A stretch of 64,000 bases of DNA from Dorea sp. 5-2 (GCF_000403455.2 NZ_KE159770.1:138533-202532), one strand, 5' to 3'; positions 18,513-27,182 are shown, counted from the first letter of the stretch. Notes: a model not told the origin generated them from the letters alone. Numbers and translations are program-made.

Positions 18513-19667
18513 CTATTGCCAAAGATTCTTGTACATCTGCTCGATATCCGCCTGCGTAATGTCCCGTCTTGTATTCTGCGGGCTTCCGCTGTCAAGCGCG
18601 TCATACGCCATCTTGCCGATTGCCTCAAAGAATGCATCCTTATCTATCCCGAACTCTTCAAGCGTCGGCGTCTCAAGCTCTTCGACCAGCTTCTCCACCG
18701 CCCGAAGGAACTTCTCGCCGGCAGTCTTATCCGTATCCTCTGCCGACGCCGCACCGATGCTTCTTCCCAGTTCTGCAAACCGGTCATAAGCTCCGCTAAG
18801 GGCAAAGCTTAAGCACTCCTTCATCAGCATCGCATTAGAAAGACCGTGCGCCACATGGAACAGTGCGCCGATCGGACGGCTCATTCCATGGATCAGGGTT
18901 ACGGACGCATTGTTGAACGCGATCCCCGCCTCCAGCGCCGCTACCGACATCTCAATCCTCGCCTCTTCATTCTTCCCGTCATGGAACGCCGTCGGAAGAT
19001 ACTTAAAGATACGCTTTACCGCAGACACCGCAAAGGTGTCGGATAACGTCTGCGCCTGTCTGGAGGTATAAGCCTCTATGGCGTGGCAGAGTGCGTCAAG
19101 ACCTGTCGCCGCCGTGATCTTCGGAGGCGCCGTCATGGTAAACTGCGGATCGCTGACGGCGATAGTCGGCATCAGCGCCTTCCCCTTCAACAGCATCTTG
19201 ACATCCTTCTTCGTATCTGTGATGATGGTAAACTGGGTTGCCTCCGATCCGGTTCCCGCTGTCGTCGGGATCGCCGCCATCGGCGGCATCTCAACGTCGA
19301 TGATCTTGCCCATATAATCGGTGATATCCCCGCCGTTCTTTACCAGGGAGCCGATCGCCTTCATGGAATCGATCGGGCTTCCCCCGCCGAGCGCGATCAG
19401 AAAATCACATCCTTCTTCCCTGTACTGCTCTAAACCGTTTTCAATCATGATATCCGTAGGCTCGCCCACGATCTCAGAATAAACCGTGTAAGCAATCCCC
19501 TGATCCTTAAGGGCTGTCTCTACTTTTGCACAATTTCCAAGATCGATCATTACCTTGTCCGTTACGATCATCGCCTTCCTGCCGAGCTGCCCAAACGTCT
19601 CCTTAGCCGCCTGAAGCGCTCCTGCTCCCGTAATGATCTGCCCTGGTACAATAAATTCTCTTGCCAT
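18513..19667 (-). CDS. Iron-containing alcohol dehydrogenase
   Basis: A 384-residue group III alcohol dehydrogenase. The NAD-binding GGGSPIDSMKA and the metal-site segments (DALCHAIEAY, HGMSRPIGALFHVAHGLSNA) are present. The family reduces aldehydes with NADH. It is first in an operon with an OFA transporter and an aldolase, under a promoter shared with iolC. A possible substrate is malonate semialdehyde, giving 3-hydroxypropionate; lactaldehyde-type substrates are an alternative. The ATG at 19667 follows GAGGAGAAAGATT; a reading frame extending 38 codons upstream would run into the promoter half-sites and is rejected. Confidence 0.88.
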   Translation of the reverse strand: MAREFIVPGQIITGAGALQAAKETFGQLGRKAMIVTDKVMIDLGNCAKVETALKDQGIAYTVYSEIVGEPTDIMIENGLEQYREEGCDFLIALGGGSPIDSMKAIGSLVKNGGDITDYMGKIIDVEMPPMAAIPTTAGTGSEATQFTIITDTKKDVKMLLKGKALMPTIAVSDPQFTMTAPPKITAATGLDALCHAIEAYTSRQAQTLSDTFAVSAVKRIFKYLPTAFHDGKNEEARIEMSVAALEAGIAFNNASVTLIHGMSRPIGALFHVAHGLSNAMLMKECLSFALSGAYDRFAELGRSIGAASAEDTDKTAGEKFLRAVEKLVEELETPTLEEFGIDKDAFFEAIGKMAYDALDSGSPQNTRRDITQADIEQMYKNLWQ

Positions 19668-19711
19668 AATCTTTCTCCTCTTTTCCTTTCCGGGGGCACA
19701 CGTTTTTCTGT

Positions 19712-19792
19712 GCGTGCTTTCCCGCATTTTGCGTGCTATATTGCGTGTTTCTTTGTTATTTGTATAATAGCACGCGTGCAAGAAAATTTCAA
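19712..19792 (-). promoter_or_regulatory. Iol-type promoter with operator array (dehydrogenase operon)
   Basis: On the minus strand, -35 TTGAAA (19787-19792) and -10 TATTAT (19764-19769) are 17 bp apart. The palindrome GCACGCGTGC (19770-19779) fills much of the spacer. Three more GCGTGC/GCGTGT half-sites follow downstream at 19743, 19731 and 19712. The arrangement matches the iolC promoter almost base for base. Confidence 0.75.
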
Positions 19793-19810
19793 GTACCTTT
19801 TTAAGGATTT

Positions 19811-20417
19811 CTATAATTCCCCTCTTCCCTCTCTTTCTTTTAATTCTTTCATGATCGCCGGATACTTTTGATCCAACTTATACAAACTCAATGTAATGAT
19901 CAATATCACCCATATTACCAAAGATCCGAATTTGTATAAATTAATAATCATATTTATTGCACTTTCGGGCTGATCCACAGATCCCGCTGAAGAACTAATA
20001 TAGCCGCCCAGGGTTAAAAATCCAGTAATAACCGCGGATGTCAGGCCTGCGCCGAGTTTCTGCCCTACCGAACCGCCTGCGAAGATCAGGCTTTCCTGGC
20101 GCAGATGTGTCTTCCACTGTCCGAATTCCACAACATCCCCGATAATACCGAATACCACAGAATTCATCGGCGACAAACCAATCCCGCGTATTATGCAGCT
20201 TGCGGCCATCCACCGGAAACTGTACGGGTTCAGGAAAAACAAAATCTGTCCTTATAATGCAAGATTGATTCCTGCCAGAGACATATTCCTCTTTCCATAC
20301 TTTTTCAGAAGAATAACCGCATCGGATATTCCGTCAAAACAACGTGACAGCAGCATGACAAGCCCGATTCGGTATTTTTCTCTCCTTCGCCTCCGCCTTC
20401 TCTTCTTTCATATTCTC
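19811..20417 (-). pseudogene. Degenerate GPH-family sugar:cation symporter
   Basis: The last 143 codons are open from 20242 and match the C-terminal half of MelB/MFS_2 symporters (MNSVVFGIIGDVVEFGQWKT). Further upstream an N-terminal motif, GLVMLLSRCFDGISDA, is readable in another frame near 20320-20370, and a start (MKEEKAEAKE) preceded by AAGGAAAG lies at about 20417. The central part is missing and the frames do not join. It was probably a sugar or inositol importer. It directly abuts the dehydrogenase promoter. Confidence 0.75.
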
Positions 20418-20447
20418 TTTCCTTTCTTCACATTCCTTTGTGTTTCC

Positions 20448-20488
20448 AAAAACTGCCGGAAATGTCACAAAGACTTCCGGCAGTTTTT
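20448..20488. terminator. Bidirectional rho-independent terminator
   Basis: A 14-bp stem (AAAAACTGCCGGAA / TTCCGGCAGTTTTT) with A/T tracts on both sides lies between the epimerase remnant and the symporter remnant. Confidence 0.8.
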
Positions 20489-20499
20489 TCATATATTAA

Positions 20500-20735
20500 C
20501 TACAGTAATTCTTTCTCAATTCGTTCTCTTGCTTCCGGCGCCTGGCGATCCATCTTCTCCGGAAATCCAAACATTGATACGCATGCAATATTATCGCCGC
20601 CTGTCTTTGGTGCGTTCGGACATAACTGCCTGTTTGCAAAATCCATCTTTCTTAAAGTTGCAAATATTCCGTCAAAATCCACGTCGCCCTCGCCCATAGC
20701 CAGATGCTGAATATCTGCTGGCGCCTGAAAAACAG
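20500..20735 (-). pseudogene. C-terminal remnant of a TIM-barrel sugar phosphate isomerase/epimerase
   Basis: About 75 codons (ADIQHLAMGEGDVDFDGIFA onward) correspond to the end of an AP-endonuclease-2-like epimerase, the fold used by IolE, IolH and IolI. The start and the rest of the barrel are absent; sequence from an opposite-strand AraC gene is fused at about 20705-20735. It lies between inositol genes, so a lost IolE or IolI homologue is plausible but not provable. Confidence 0.65.
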
Positions 20736-21060
20736 TTGTACGAGAATAAGAATCCGATTGAAAATGCCATCCGCTACATCCGTTCCAATATGACGGAAAC
20801 GATCACTCTTGAAAGTCTCGCTAAAGAAGCGAATTTAAGTGTTTACTACTTCGCACATTGCTTCAAAGAGCAGACGGGATTTTCTCCGATGGACTTTGTT
20901 ATCAATACCCGGCTGAACCAGGCTAAGATCCTGCTTACGCGAACCTCCAAATCTATCGAAGAAATTGCCTGTGAAGTTTCCAGAATCCGGCGCTTATATT
21001 CCAAAAATTCTTCCGTCAGATTAAACTCTCGAAAAGCCCTGCCGGAACTCCGGCAAGGCT
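20706..21060 (+). pseudogene. AraC-family regulator fragment with frameshift
   Basis: The frame from EKQLYENKNPIENAIRYIRS carries the first helix-turn-helix of an AraC domain (LESLAKEANLSVYYFAHCFK). After SIEEIACEV the expected second helix-turn-helix continues one base out of frame (SFQNPALIFQKFFRQIK). The N-terminal ligand domain is missing, replaced by a junction to the epimerase remnant. A non-functional relic. Confidence 0.75.
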
Positions 21061-21065
21061 TTTCA
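21031..21065. terminator. GC-rich hairpin with T-run
   Basis: AAAAGCCCTGCCGG pairs with CCGGCAAGGCTTTT with one mismatch, followed by T residues on the plus strand. It may end the AraC relic. On the minus strand it lies 30 bp past a TPP riboswitch and could be that riboswitch's expression-platform terminator. Confidence 0.6.
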
Positions 21066-21095
21066 TCCATTATACAAAAGGCATAAGTTATCTCT

Positions 21096-21185
21096 AAGTT
21101 CCTACGCTGGCATTATCCAGATCAGGTATAAGAGTCAAAGAAGCGCTACATTCTTTATCTCAGCCGGGATTATTCCTATGCCCGT
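21096..21185 (-). ncRNA. TPP (THI-box) riboswitch, orphan
   Basis: Reading the minus strand, the conserved cores of the thiamine pyrophosphate riboswitch are present: GGCTGAGA at 21159-21166, then CTTATACCTGATCTGG and ATAATGCCAGCGTAGGAAC (ending at about 21098). The 5' part expected to read GGGGTGC is divergent and overlaps the stop codon of the preceding gene at 21176. A terminator-like hairpin follows at 21031-21065. No thiamine gene lies downstream; only the antisense AraC relic and the epimerase remnant follow, so the riboswitch seems to have lost its gene. Confidence 0.82.
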
Positions 21186-22135
21186 CCAGACAGGACCATC
21201 CTTCTGCCGACCAGATATCCTCCCGGCGCTTTGGACATCTGCGCGATCTGCTCCATAAAGAGGTTGATCTGCAAGTCACGGTTCGCCTGAAGCTTCGCCT
21301 TGATCGATTCAAGAAACTTCTCCTTGCTGCTGGTATCTGAACCGGAAAATGTACGGTCCAGCTCTACCTGGTAAAGCTTCTCATACTGCTCATCCTGATA
21401 CTTCTGATACCCGGGTCTGCCGGCGGCAACCAGGTCAAGATTCCCGATGGCCCATTTCAGCGAAAACAGTGCGGACTCCGTCGTATCCTCCCCGGAGGCG
21501 TTCAACATCTTCTGATACTCTGCATAAGTCTCAGGAGAATACTTCTCCATCGCATACCGAATCTCCCCTCTGCTGTCCTCATGCACATAACCGTTGCCGT
21601 CCAGACCGATCACATTCTTTACATGGTACTTCATATGACAGGAATCGACCCGCTCTCCTTCCATGCCGATCCGCGCAATGGAGCGCATAGCGTCCATGAA
21701 GGATGCTTTGGTCCCCTCATCCATGAACTGATCCGCAAGATACGCTGCCTTCTCAACTCCAAGACTGATCCGCGCCAGCCGGTCCGTCTCTTCCACGCCA
21801 TGGACATTATTCGGAAGGAAATCACTCCATATAATATCATAGACGCTGTCTTTCAACTCCTGGCTCTTGCCCCTCAGGGCGTCCGTAATCGCATTGTCTA
21901 TTCTTGCATATCCTGTATGAAACGGTCTTACCGGCCCGCGTTCGATCACCACGGCGGACGGTTTCGCCGGCGCCGCAGCCGAATCGCTCTTGGGGAGCGC
22001 AAGCGGTTTTTCATTCATTGGTTTTACTGATGCAAAATTCTTCCTGATCTGCTCTAACTGAGCAGAAGTAATCATATCCTTCCACGGCGTGATCGGCTGC
22101 AAGCCTCCCGAATGAAAACAAGTGCATTTACTCAT
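21176..22135 (-). CDS. Protein of unknown function
   Basis: A 319-residue soluble-looking protein without signal peptide or transmembrane helix. It starts with a Cys/His segment (SKCTCFHSGGLQ), then an Ala/Pro-rich linker (about 45-60) and a mostly helical domain. I recognise no family. Its ATG follows AAGGGGGCCGTATCT. The last residues (GRA) are encoded at the edge of the TPP riboswitch, so the C-terminus may have been altered by recombination. It follows two other unknown genes on the same strand. Confidence 0.6.
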   Translation of the reverse strand: MSKCTCFHSGGLQPITPWKDMITSAQLEQIRKNFASVKPMNEKPLALPKSDSAAAPAKPSAVVIERGPVRPFHTGYARIDNAITDALRGKSQELKDSVYDIIWSDFLPNNVHGVEETDRLARISLGVEKAAYLADQFMDEGTKASFMDAMRSIARIGMEGERVDSCHMKYHVKNVIGLDGNGYVHEDSRGEIRYAMEKYSPETYAEYQKMLNASGEDTTESALFSLKWAIGNLDLVAAGRPGYQKYQDEQYEKLYQVELDRTFSGSDTSSKEKFLESIKAKLQANRDLQINLFMEQIAQMSKAPGGYLVGRRMVLSGRA

Positions 22136-22210
22136 AGATACGGCCCCCTTCTGTCCTATATCAAAACGTTGAATATCCTATATAGTATATCGGCCGGTTA
22201 TCCCTCATAG

Positions 22211-22363
22211 TTAAGGTAATTTGGCATTCAGCCAGTTTTTACGTGCTTCCATAAGCAATTCGAAGATGTTGAACTTTTCCGTAGTTTCCTCTGATGACAG
22301 CAGACTGTCCTTGATCCTCTCAGCCATTCTCTCCGTGTCATCATAAGCTTCTGATATCTCCAT
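22211..22363 (-). CDS. 50-residue frame continuing the upstream unknown gene after a stop
   Basis: A 50-codon frame starting MEISEAYDDTERMAERIKD and ending WLNAKLP. It is in the same frame as the 250-residue protein directly upstream and is separated from it only by a TAG and three codons. No good ribosome-binding site precedes its ATG. It is therefore more likely the severed C-terminus of that protein than a separate gene. Confidence 0.45.
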   Translation of the reverse strand: MEISEAYDDTERMAERIKDSLLSSEETTEKFNIFELLMEARKNWLNAKLP

Positions 22364-22372
22364 TCCGGCACG

Positions 22373-23125
22373 CTACGCCGCGATCTGACGCATCTTCTCC
22401 TTATATTCCGGCATGATTTTTTCAATCGTTCTTGCAGTGTCGATCATGGCATTCGCACGGTTCTCTACATCTTTTGACGCCTTCTCGTATGCTTTGTCAA
22501 GCCGGGCAAGCTCTTCTTCCATTGTAAGCTTATGGAAACGGTAATTCTTTCCTTCTAGCTCGAACTCAATATAATCGGCTCCTTCGTCGAAATCCTGCGT
22601 CCATACTTCCCTTGTGCCGTTTTCATATCCCGAGACAATATCCTGATAGACGTCCTGATACGCTTTCGCAAGGCTGTTTGTATACATATCCGCTATATGC
22701 TCATATATATCTTTTTCAGGAGCCTTACCCTTCTCATATGCCTCGTTAAGATATCCCATATATGTTCCCCAAAGCTCTGAATCCACTGTCGGCTTATGGA
22801 AATCGTCGTCAGAATTGTCAATGATATGCCAGTATTCGGCATCATCCTCCCATAGCTTTTTCAATTCTGCTTTTTCACCTGAGATCACGGCGTTGGTGCC
22901 GTTTTCAACCTGATATAGAAAATTATCCCGTCCTTCCTGCCTTATTTCTATCTGATTCACAAGATTCTGAAGCCTGACGGCTGCTTTGCCCATCGGCGAT
23001 ATTGACGCAATATCTGTACGGATCGGGGGTTTTTGCTCTTCCTTTTCTGATGTATTGCGCTGAACACTTTGGTTTAATGCGTTTACGTGAAAAAGATTCG
23101 TTGTCTGTCCGATGTTGATACGCAT
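22373..23125 (-). CDS. Protein of unknown function, probably truncated by TAG
   Basis: A 250-residue protein with a strong ribosome-binding site (AGGAGGTAATT) before the ATG. It is acidic and mostly helical, has no signal peptide, and begins with the segment MRINIGQTTNLFHVNALNQ. It ends at a TAG (22373-22375) after which the same frame runs on for 50 plausible codons, suggesting a nonsense mutation such as CAG to TAG. I do not recognise the family. Its start resembles that of the protein at 55913-57253 (MQINNSSLFVN), but no homology is claimed. Confidence 0.6.
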   Translation of the reverse strand: MRINIGQTTNLFHVNALNQSVQRNTSEKEEQKPPIRTDIASISPMGKAAVRLQNLVNQIEIRQEGRDNFLYQVENGTNAVISGEKAELKKLWEDDAEYWHIIDNSDDDFHKPTVDSELWGTYMGYLNEAYEKGKAPEKDIYEHIADMYTNSLAKAYQDVYQDIVSGYENGTREVWTQDFDEGADYIEFELEGKNYRFHKLTMEEELARLDKAYEKASKDVENRANAMIDTARTIEKIMPEYKEKMRQIAA

Positions 23126-23256
23126 AATTACCTCCTGATTCTGAAACTCCCCAGTGATACATCGTTGTTATCTGTTAATATTCCTAATTATACCAGAGGA
23201 TAATTCCTGACACAAGAATATGAACTCGAATGGTTTATTTTCTGGCGTAAATGGTT

Positions 23257-23655
23257 TTATCCTCTTAGATCCAATCTGGTTCCCAAGACTGTCTCCGATA
23301 TTGGTTCGGCGCTGAATTCATCTGCTGTCTCGGTATTTAGGATGTCACTTCGTGTTTCTTCTTGTTCATTTTCATAAGACTGACAGGCTTTCTTAGCAGT
23401 TTCGTCATTCTCCTTCAAAGCCTTTTCTTTCAATTGTTCTTCCGTCTCTGATTTTTCCTGGTGTCTTGCCGCTTCCTGTGACTTCTTCAATTCCTCACTT
23501 GCCTTGGTTAAAGCGTCATCTGCCTTATTCAGCTCATCTTTGCCGTACTTTCCGGCACGCTCTATCAACTCAAGATCCAGGTCTTGTTTTCTGAGTTCTC
23601 TTGATACCATATTCATCGGCTTTGTTGCTGCTCTTGTGCTGGAATCTGCAGACAT
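23257..23655 (-). CDS. Charged coiled-coil protein of unknown function
   Basis: A 132-residue, highly charged protein that is almost entirely predicted helix with heptad-like Leu/Ala spacing (about residues 20-85: NKADDALTKASEELKKSQEA). There are no membrane segments and no recognised domain. The ATG at 23655 is used; an in-frame TTG at 23670 is also possible and neither has a clear ribosome-binding site. It is on the same strand as the two unknown genes that follow and may form a loose operon with them. Confidence 0.5.
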   Translation of the reverse strand: MSADSSTRAATKPMNMVSRELRKQDLDLELIERAGKYGKDELNKADDALTKASEELKKSQEAARHQEKSETEEQLKEKALKENDETAKKACQSYENEQEETRSDILNTETADEFSAEPISETVLGTRLDLRG

Positions 23656-23737
23656 CAACGCGTAACTCAAACCGCTTGATATTATTCTTGTTACATGATA
23701 TATATTGGATAATATCTGTTAATGAAACATTCTAAAT

Positions 23738-24410
23738 CCCCCAGCAGAGCTGGGGAGACTAGCAGACGCAAGTGGCGATAAACAGAGTACCAGAATATCC
23801 CCCGTTGTATAATAGGTGCAGGTCTGGCAAACCGCACAAAACACAACGGAGGTATATTCATGGACACTCAAAGTTTATCACATAGTCGCTATAATTGCAC
23901 GTATCACATAGTATTTATCCCGAAATATCGTAGGAAAGTGATGTTTGGGGATTTGAGAAAAGAGGTAGGCGAAGCCATTAGCAAGGTATGCAAGATGGAA
24001 GGAGTCACAATTATCAAGGCAGCAACGCTGCCGGATCATGTGCATATGTACGTGTCGATTCCGCCCAAGGAGAGCGTGTCGAAGGTAGTGGGTAGGATTA
24101 AGGGGAAGAGTAGCCTTATGCTTTTCGACAGACATCCGGAGTATAGAGACCGGTATAACCGTCACTTCTGGGCAAGAGGGTATTATTGCGAGACAGTCGG
24201 TAATGTAAATGAAGAAACGATAACAAAGTATATCAAAGAGCAGTATGAGAGGGATCGACTGGAAGGAGAACCCTCAAAGTAAGTACAACAGAGCCGCTTT
24301 TAAGCGGCCACCAGTAACATAATGAACAGGGTTTGTCAGACCGCCTTTAGGCGGAAACACAACAGGCCCCGGAGGGGCTTATCCAGGCCACCAGCAGAGC
24401 TGGTGGTTGA
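23738..24410 (+). mobile_element. IS200/IS605-type element (TnpA only)
   Basis: The element is bounded by subterminal hairpins of the kind used by single-strand transposases: CCCCAGC-AGA-GCTGGGG at 23739-23755 on the left and CCACCAGC-AGA-GCTGGTGG at 24388-24406 on the right. It carries one transposase gene, no TnpB and no terminal inverted repeats. Internal small hairpins between the gene and the right end (near 24297, 24341 and 24366) may block transcription. Exact ends are not certain. Confidence 0.8.
23860..24282 (+). CDS. tnpA: IS200/IS605 family Y1 transposase
   Basis: A 140-residue HUH-type Y1 transposase, full length for IS200. The HUH pair is in TLPDHVHMYVSIPP, and the catalytic Tyr is in the C-terminal helix (TKYIKEQYERD). 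It moves as single-stranded DNA by nicking at the hairpin ends. The ATG follows CGGAGGTATATTC. The reading frame is intact, so the copy may be active. Confidence 0.93.
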   Translation: MDTQSLSHSRYNCTYHIVFIPKYRRKVMFGDLRKEVGEAISKVCKMEGVTIIKAATLPDHVHMYVSIPPKESVSKVVGRIKGKSSLMLFDRHPEYRDRYNRHFWARGYYCETVGNVNEETITKYIKEQYERDRLEGEPSK

Positions 24411-24508
24411 GCCGATGGCCGTGATTTGATAACATATGTTTTCTAATTTTAGAAAAAAAGAAAAAGGCAGTCATTAACTACCTTTACCCTTGTTCCGCTC
24501 TGGAGATC

Positions 24509-24580
24509 AAGCACTTCCTTCATACCGCTCAACGATCGTTCGGATATTCTGCAGACCGATGCCGTGCCCGATAATGAATA
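24509..24580 (-). pseudogene. C-terminal remnant of a GHKL histidine kinase
   Basis: About 24 codons on the minus strand read GHGIGLQNIRTIVERYEGSA and then stop. This is the G-box and last helix of an AgrC-type kinase ATPase domain. Nothing else of the kinase survives. It lies between the IS200 right end and iolA; the rest of 24411-24634 holds nothing I recognise. Confidence 0.6.
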
Positions 24581-24634
24581 CCGGCCCGGCCTTATATAGA
24601 CCGAACCGGCTGTATTCTTATAACAAACGTACTC

Positions 24635-26155
24635 TTAGATTGTTCCGTCCCATGTAGACACTTCGATGGTCTTCTTCTCTTCCTCGTCGAACCAGTGTGT
24701 GGTAACGGTCTTTGACTCGGTAAAGAAGCGGTAAGCATCCTTGCCCAGACAGTGGAGATCTCCGAAGAAGGAATCCTTGTGGCCGGAGAATGGGAAGAAT
24801 CCGATCGGAACCGGAACGCCTACGTTTACGCCGACCATACCGCCGTCCGTATATCTCGTGAACTGGCGTGCAAAGTATCCGCTCTGCGTATAGATCACGG
24901 AACCATTTGCATATGGATTCTCATTCATCATAGCAAGACCTTCTTCAAAGTCTTTGCAGCGTTTTACAGTGAGGACAGGTGCAAAGATCTCCTCGCGTCC
25001 GATGCTCATCTCCTGTGTCACGTGATCGAAGATCGTTGGAGCCACAAAGTAACCGTTCTTCATATCTTCCGGCAATTCCGGGTTGCGTCCGTCAAGTACG
25101 AGCTTCGCGCCTTCGTCGATTCCCTTCTGGATATCGCGGAGCACTTCCTGATAATGCTTCTCATATGTGATCGGTCCGATGGTCTTCACGCCCTTTGCGT
25201 GGGATCTGTCATAAGCCTTGGTCGGGATCACCTGTTTTGCCTGTCTTACAAGTTCCTCAACAAATTTGTCTGCAATGGCTTCCTCAACGACGATACAGCT
25301 AAGCGCCATACATCTCTGTCCTGCACATCCAAACGCAGAGTTGATCACGCCTGCAACGGTTCTCTCAAGCGCACAGTCTGCCATTACCAGCGCGTGATTC
25401 TTAGCCTGGCAGAGAGCCTGCACACGTTTACCGTTCGCCGCGCCTCTCTGGTAAACGGACTTGCCTACCGGAGTAGAACCTACGAAAGAAATTCCTCTGA
25501 TATCCTTATGGTTCAGGAGCAGGTCAACCTCGTTCCTTGAGCAGGTGATCACGTTGATAACGCCGTCCGGCACGCCTGCTTCCTTGTAGATCGCGGCAAG
25601 CTTAAGCGCTGTCCTTGGTGTCAGGGAGGCCGCCTTAAGCACCATAGTATTACCGGTTGCGATACAGGTAGGAGCCATCCATCCAAACGGGATCATAGCC
25701 GGGAAGTTTACAGGTGCGATCCCTGCAAATACGCCGAGCGGCTCGCGGTATTTTACAGTGTCGTATCCGCGGGAAGCATCCATCATGGATTCGCCCATCA
25801 TCAGAGACGTAACCTGTGTTGCAAGCTCTGTTCCTTCCTTCGCTTTAGCAACGTCGCCGTCAGCCTCACCCCAGGTCTTGCCGTTCTCTTCTGCTACCGT
25901 GTAGGTCAGTTCCTCATAGTCGCGGATGATCAGTTCGCGGATCTTGTACATGATCTGCGCTCTCTTGATCGCAGGAGTGCCGCTCCATCCCGGGAATGCA
26001 GCCTTTGCAGCCTGAACCGCAGCCTCTACCTCTTCTGTCGTACAGCAGGGAGCCTGTCCGGTGATCTCTCCGGTAGACGGATTGTGGAGGTCATACCACA
26101 CGTCTGTCTTGGATTCTACAAATTCGCCGTTGATAAATACTTTTAATTTTTCCAT
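24635..26155 (-). CDS. iolA: CoA-acylating (methyl)malonate-semialdehyde dehydrogenase
   Basis: A 506-residue aldehyde dehydrogenase. The start (KVFINGEFVESKTDVWYDLH), the catalytic Cys segment AFGCAGQRCMALS and VGVPVPIGFFPFSGHKDSFF are diagnostic of MmsA/IolA. It oxidises malonate semialdehyde to acetyl-CoA with NAD+ and CoA, the last step of myo-inositol breakdown. The ATG follows AAAGGAGAACGAGC. It is last in the iolC-D-B-A series and is separated from iolB by 241 bp in which I see no gene and no clear promoter. Confidence 0.93.
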   Translation of the reverse strand: MEKLKVFINGEFVESKTDVWYDLHNPSTGEITGQAPCCTTEEVEAAVQAAKAAFPGWSGTPAIKRAQIMYKIRELIIRDYEELTYTVAEENGKTWGEADGDVAKAKEGTELATQVTSLMMGESMMDASRGYDTVKYREPLGVFAGIAPVNFPAMIPFGWMAPTCIATGNTMVLKAASLTPRTALKLAAIYKEAGVPDGVINVITCSRNEVDLLLNHKDIRGISFVGSTPVGKSVYQRGAANGKRVQALCQAKNHALVMADCALERTVAGVINSAFGCAGQRCMALSCIVVEEAIADKFVEELVRQAKQVIPTKAYDRSHAKGVKTIGPITYEKHYQEVLRDIQKGIDEGAKLVLDGRNPELPEDMKNGYFVAPTIFDHVTQEMSIGREEIFAPVLTVKRCKDFEEGLAMMNENPYANGSVIYTQSGYFARQFTRYTDGGMVGVNVGVPVPIGFFPFSGHKDSFFGDLHCLGKDAYRFFTESKTVTTHWFDEEEKKTIEVSTWDGTI

Positions 26156-26396
26156 GCTCGTTCTCCTTTATATGATATTTTATATTTTTATACATTTTCA
26201 ATCACAAATAATTTCTGTTCCCGGTATAATCTGAATCAATGTTGTACTACCCTTCAAAGATTTCCACCTTCTGAAATTCTTTAAAAAAATCCTCATAATT
26301 ATGAATCGTATCTCTTTTTGTATCTTAATTTTCCAGCTATACGGGTATCCCGGTGCATTTACCTTCTGCGTATTGCTTCATACATACATCCGTACA

Positions 26397-27182
26397 TCAG
26401 AAATTCGCGTCATGCATCCATGTATATCTCTCATCCTCGCAGCGGTCCGTCTGAAGCCACGGATTACCGTCGATATGGCGGATCATCCAGCAGGTATACA
26501 TCTGGAATCCCGGCGCAACAGCCTGCGGATGAAGCTCTCCGCCCGGTATCGCGGAAAAGCTGTTGTTCACGCTCTTAAACACCTGGTCGCCCACGAAGCT
26601 TGCTCCGAAACCTTCCGGCCGGTCGAATTTGAACAGGTACGTCTCCGGCTGCGGATGTCTGTGCGGAAGATACCCCGACCAGTTTCCTCTGTCATTCAGG
26701 ACCTCGCCAAGTACCATGTTGGATTCCGGTGAAATGTCATGGTCAAAGATGGTATTCACGCGGCGCTTTGCCACGTTGCCGAATTTGCCTACGCTTGAGT
26801 AACCCCACGGAGCATCCTCCGGCGTATACAGGCGGCTTGCAAATGTCTTGTCATTGTGCGTGCACTGTACCAGGATCTCGGTCTCGGCGTTGGCTGTCAC
26901 TTCCACTTCCACGCCCGTACTTACATGAACGCACCATGGCCCTTCTGTAAATACGTCCTTTCTGGTAACGGTCTCCTTCTTATCTTCCCATGCGAAGTTA
27001 AGATCTCCTGACAGGAGAAGGACCGCAGTCTCTTCTCCGTCTCTTTGAAACTTCCTTACTTCGCCCGCTTTCATCCGATATACACGGATATCCATCATCA
27101 TTGCTTTATATTCATTGTCATAAGTGGTAAGGATCATCTCGCCCTTATCATCAAACTCCGGATAGCCAAATACTTTGCTCAT
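26397..27182 (-). CDS. iolB: 5-deoxy-glucuronate isomerase
   Basis: A 261-residue bicupin protein. GEVLNDRGNWSGYLPHRHPQ with PETYLFKFDRPEGFG carries the metal-binding His/Glu residues of IolB. It isomerises 5-deoxy-D-glucuronate to 5-dehydro-2-deoxy-D-gluconate, the substrate of IolC. AGGAGG lies 11 bases before the ATG. It follows iolD by about 40 bp and is part of the same operon. Confidence 0.94.
   Translation of the reverse strand: MSKVFGYPEFDDKGEMILTTYDNEYKAMMMDIRVYRMKAGEVRKFQRDGEETAVLLLSGDLNFAWEDKKETVTRKDVFTEGPWCVHVSTGVEVEVTANAETEILVQCTHNDKTFASRLYTPEDAPWGYSSVGKFGNVAKRRVNTIFDHDISPESNMVLGEVLNDRGNWSGYLPHRHPQPETYLFKFDRPEGFGASFVGDQVFKSVNNSFSAIPGGELHPQAVAPGFQMYTCWMIRHIDGNPWLQTDRCEDERYTWMHDANF

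Noticed and set aside
24290..24380. Small GC hairpins taken as gene terminators
   Set aside because: They lie inside the IS200 right end and are better explained as part of that element.
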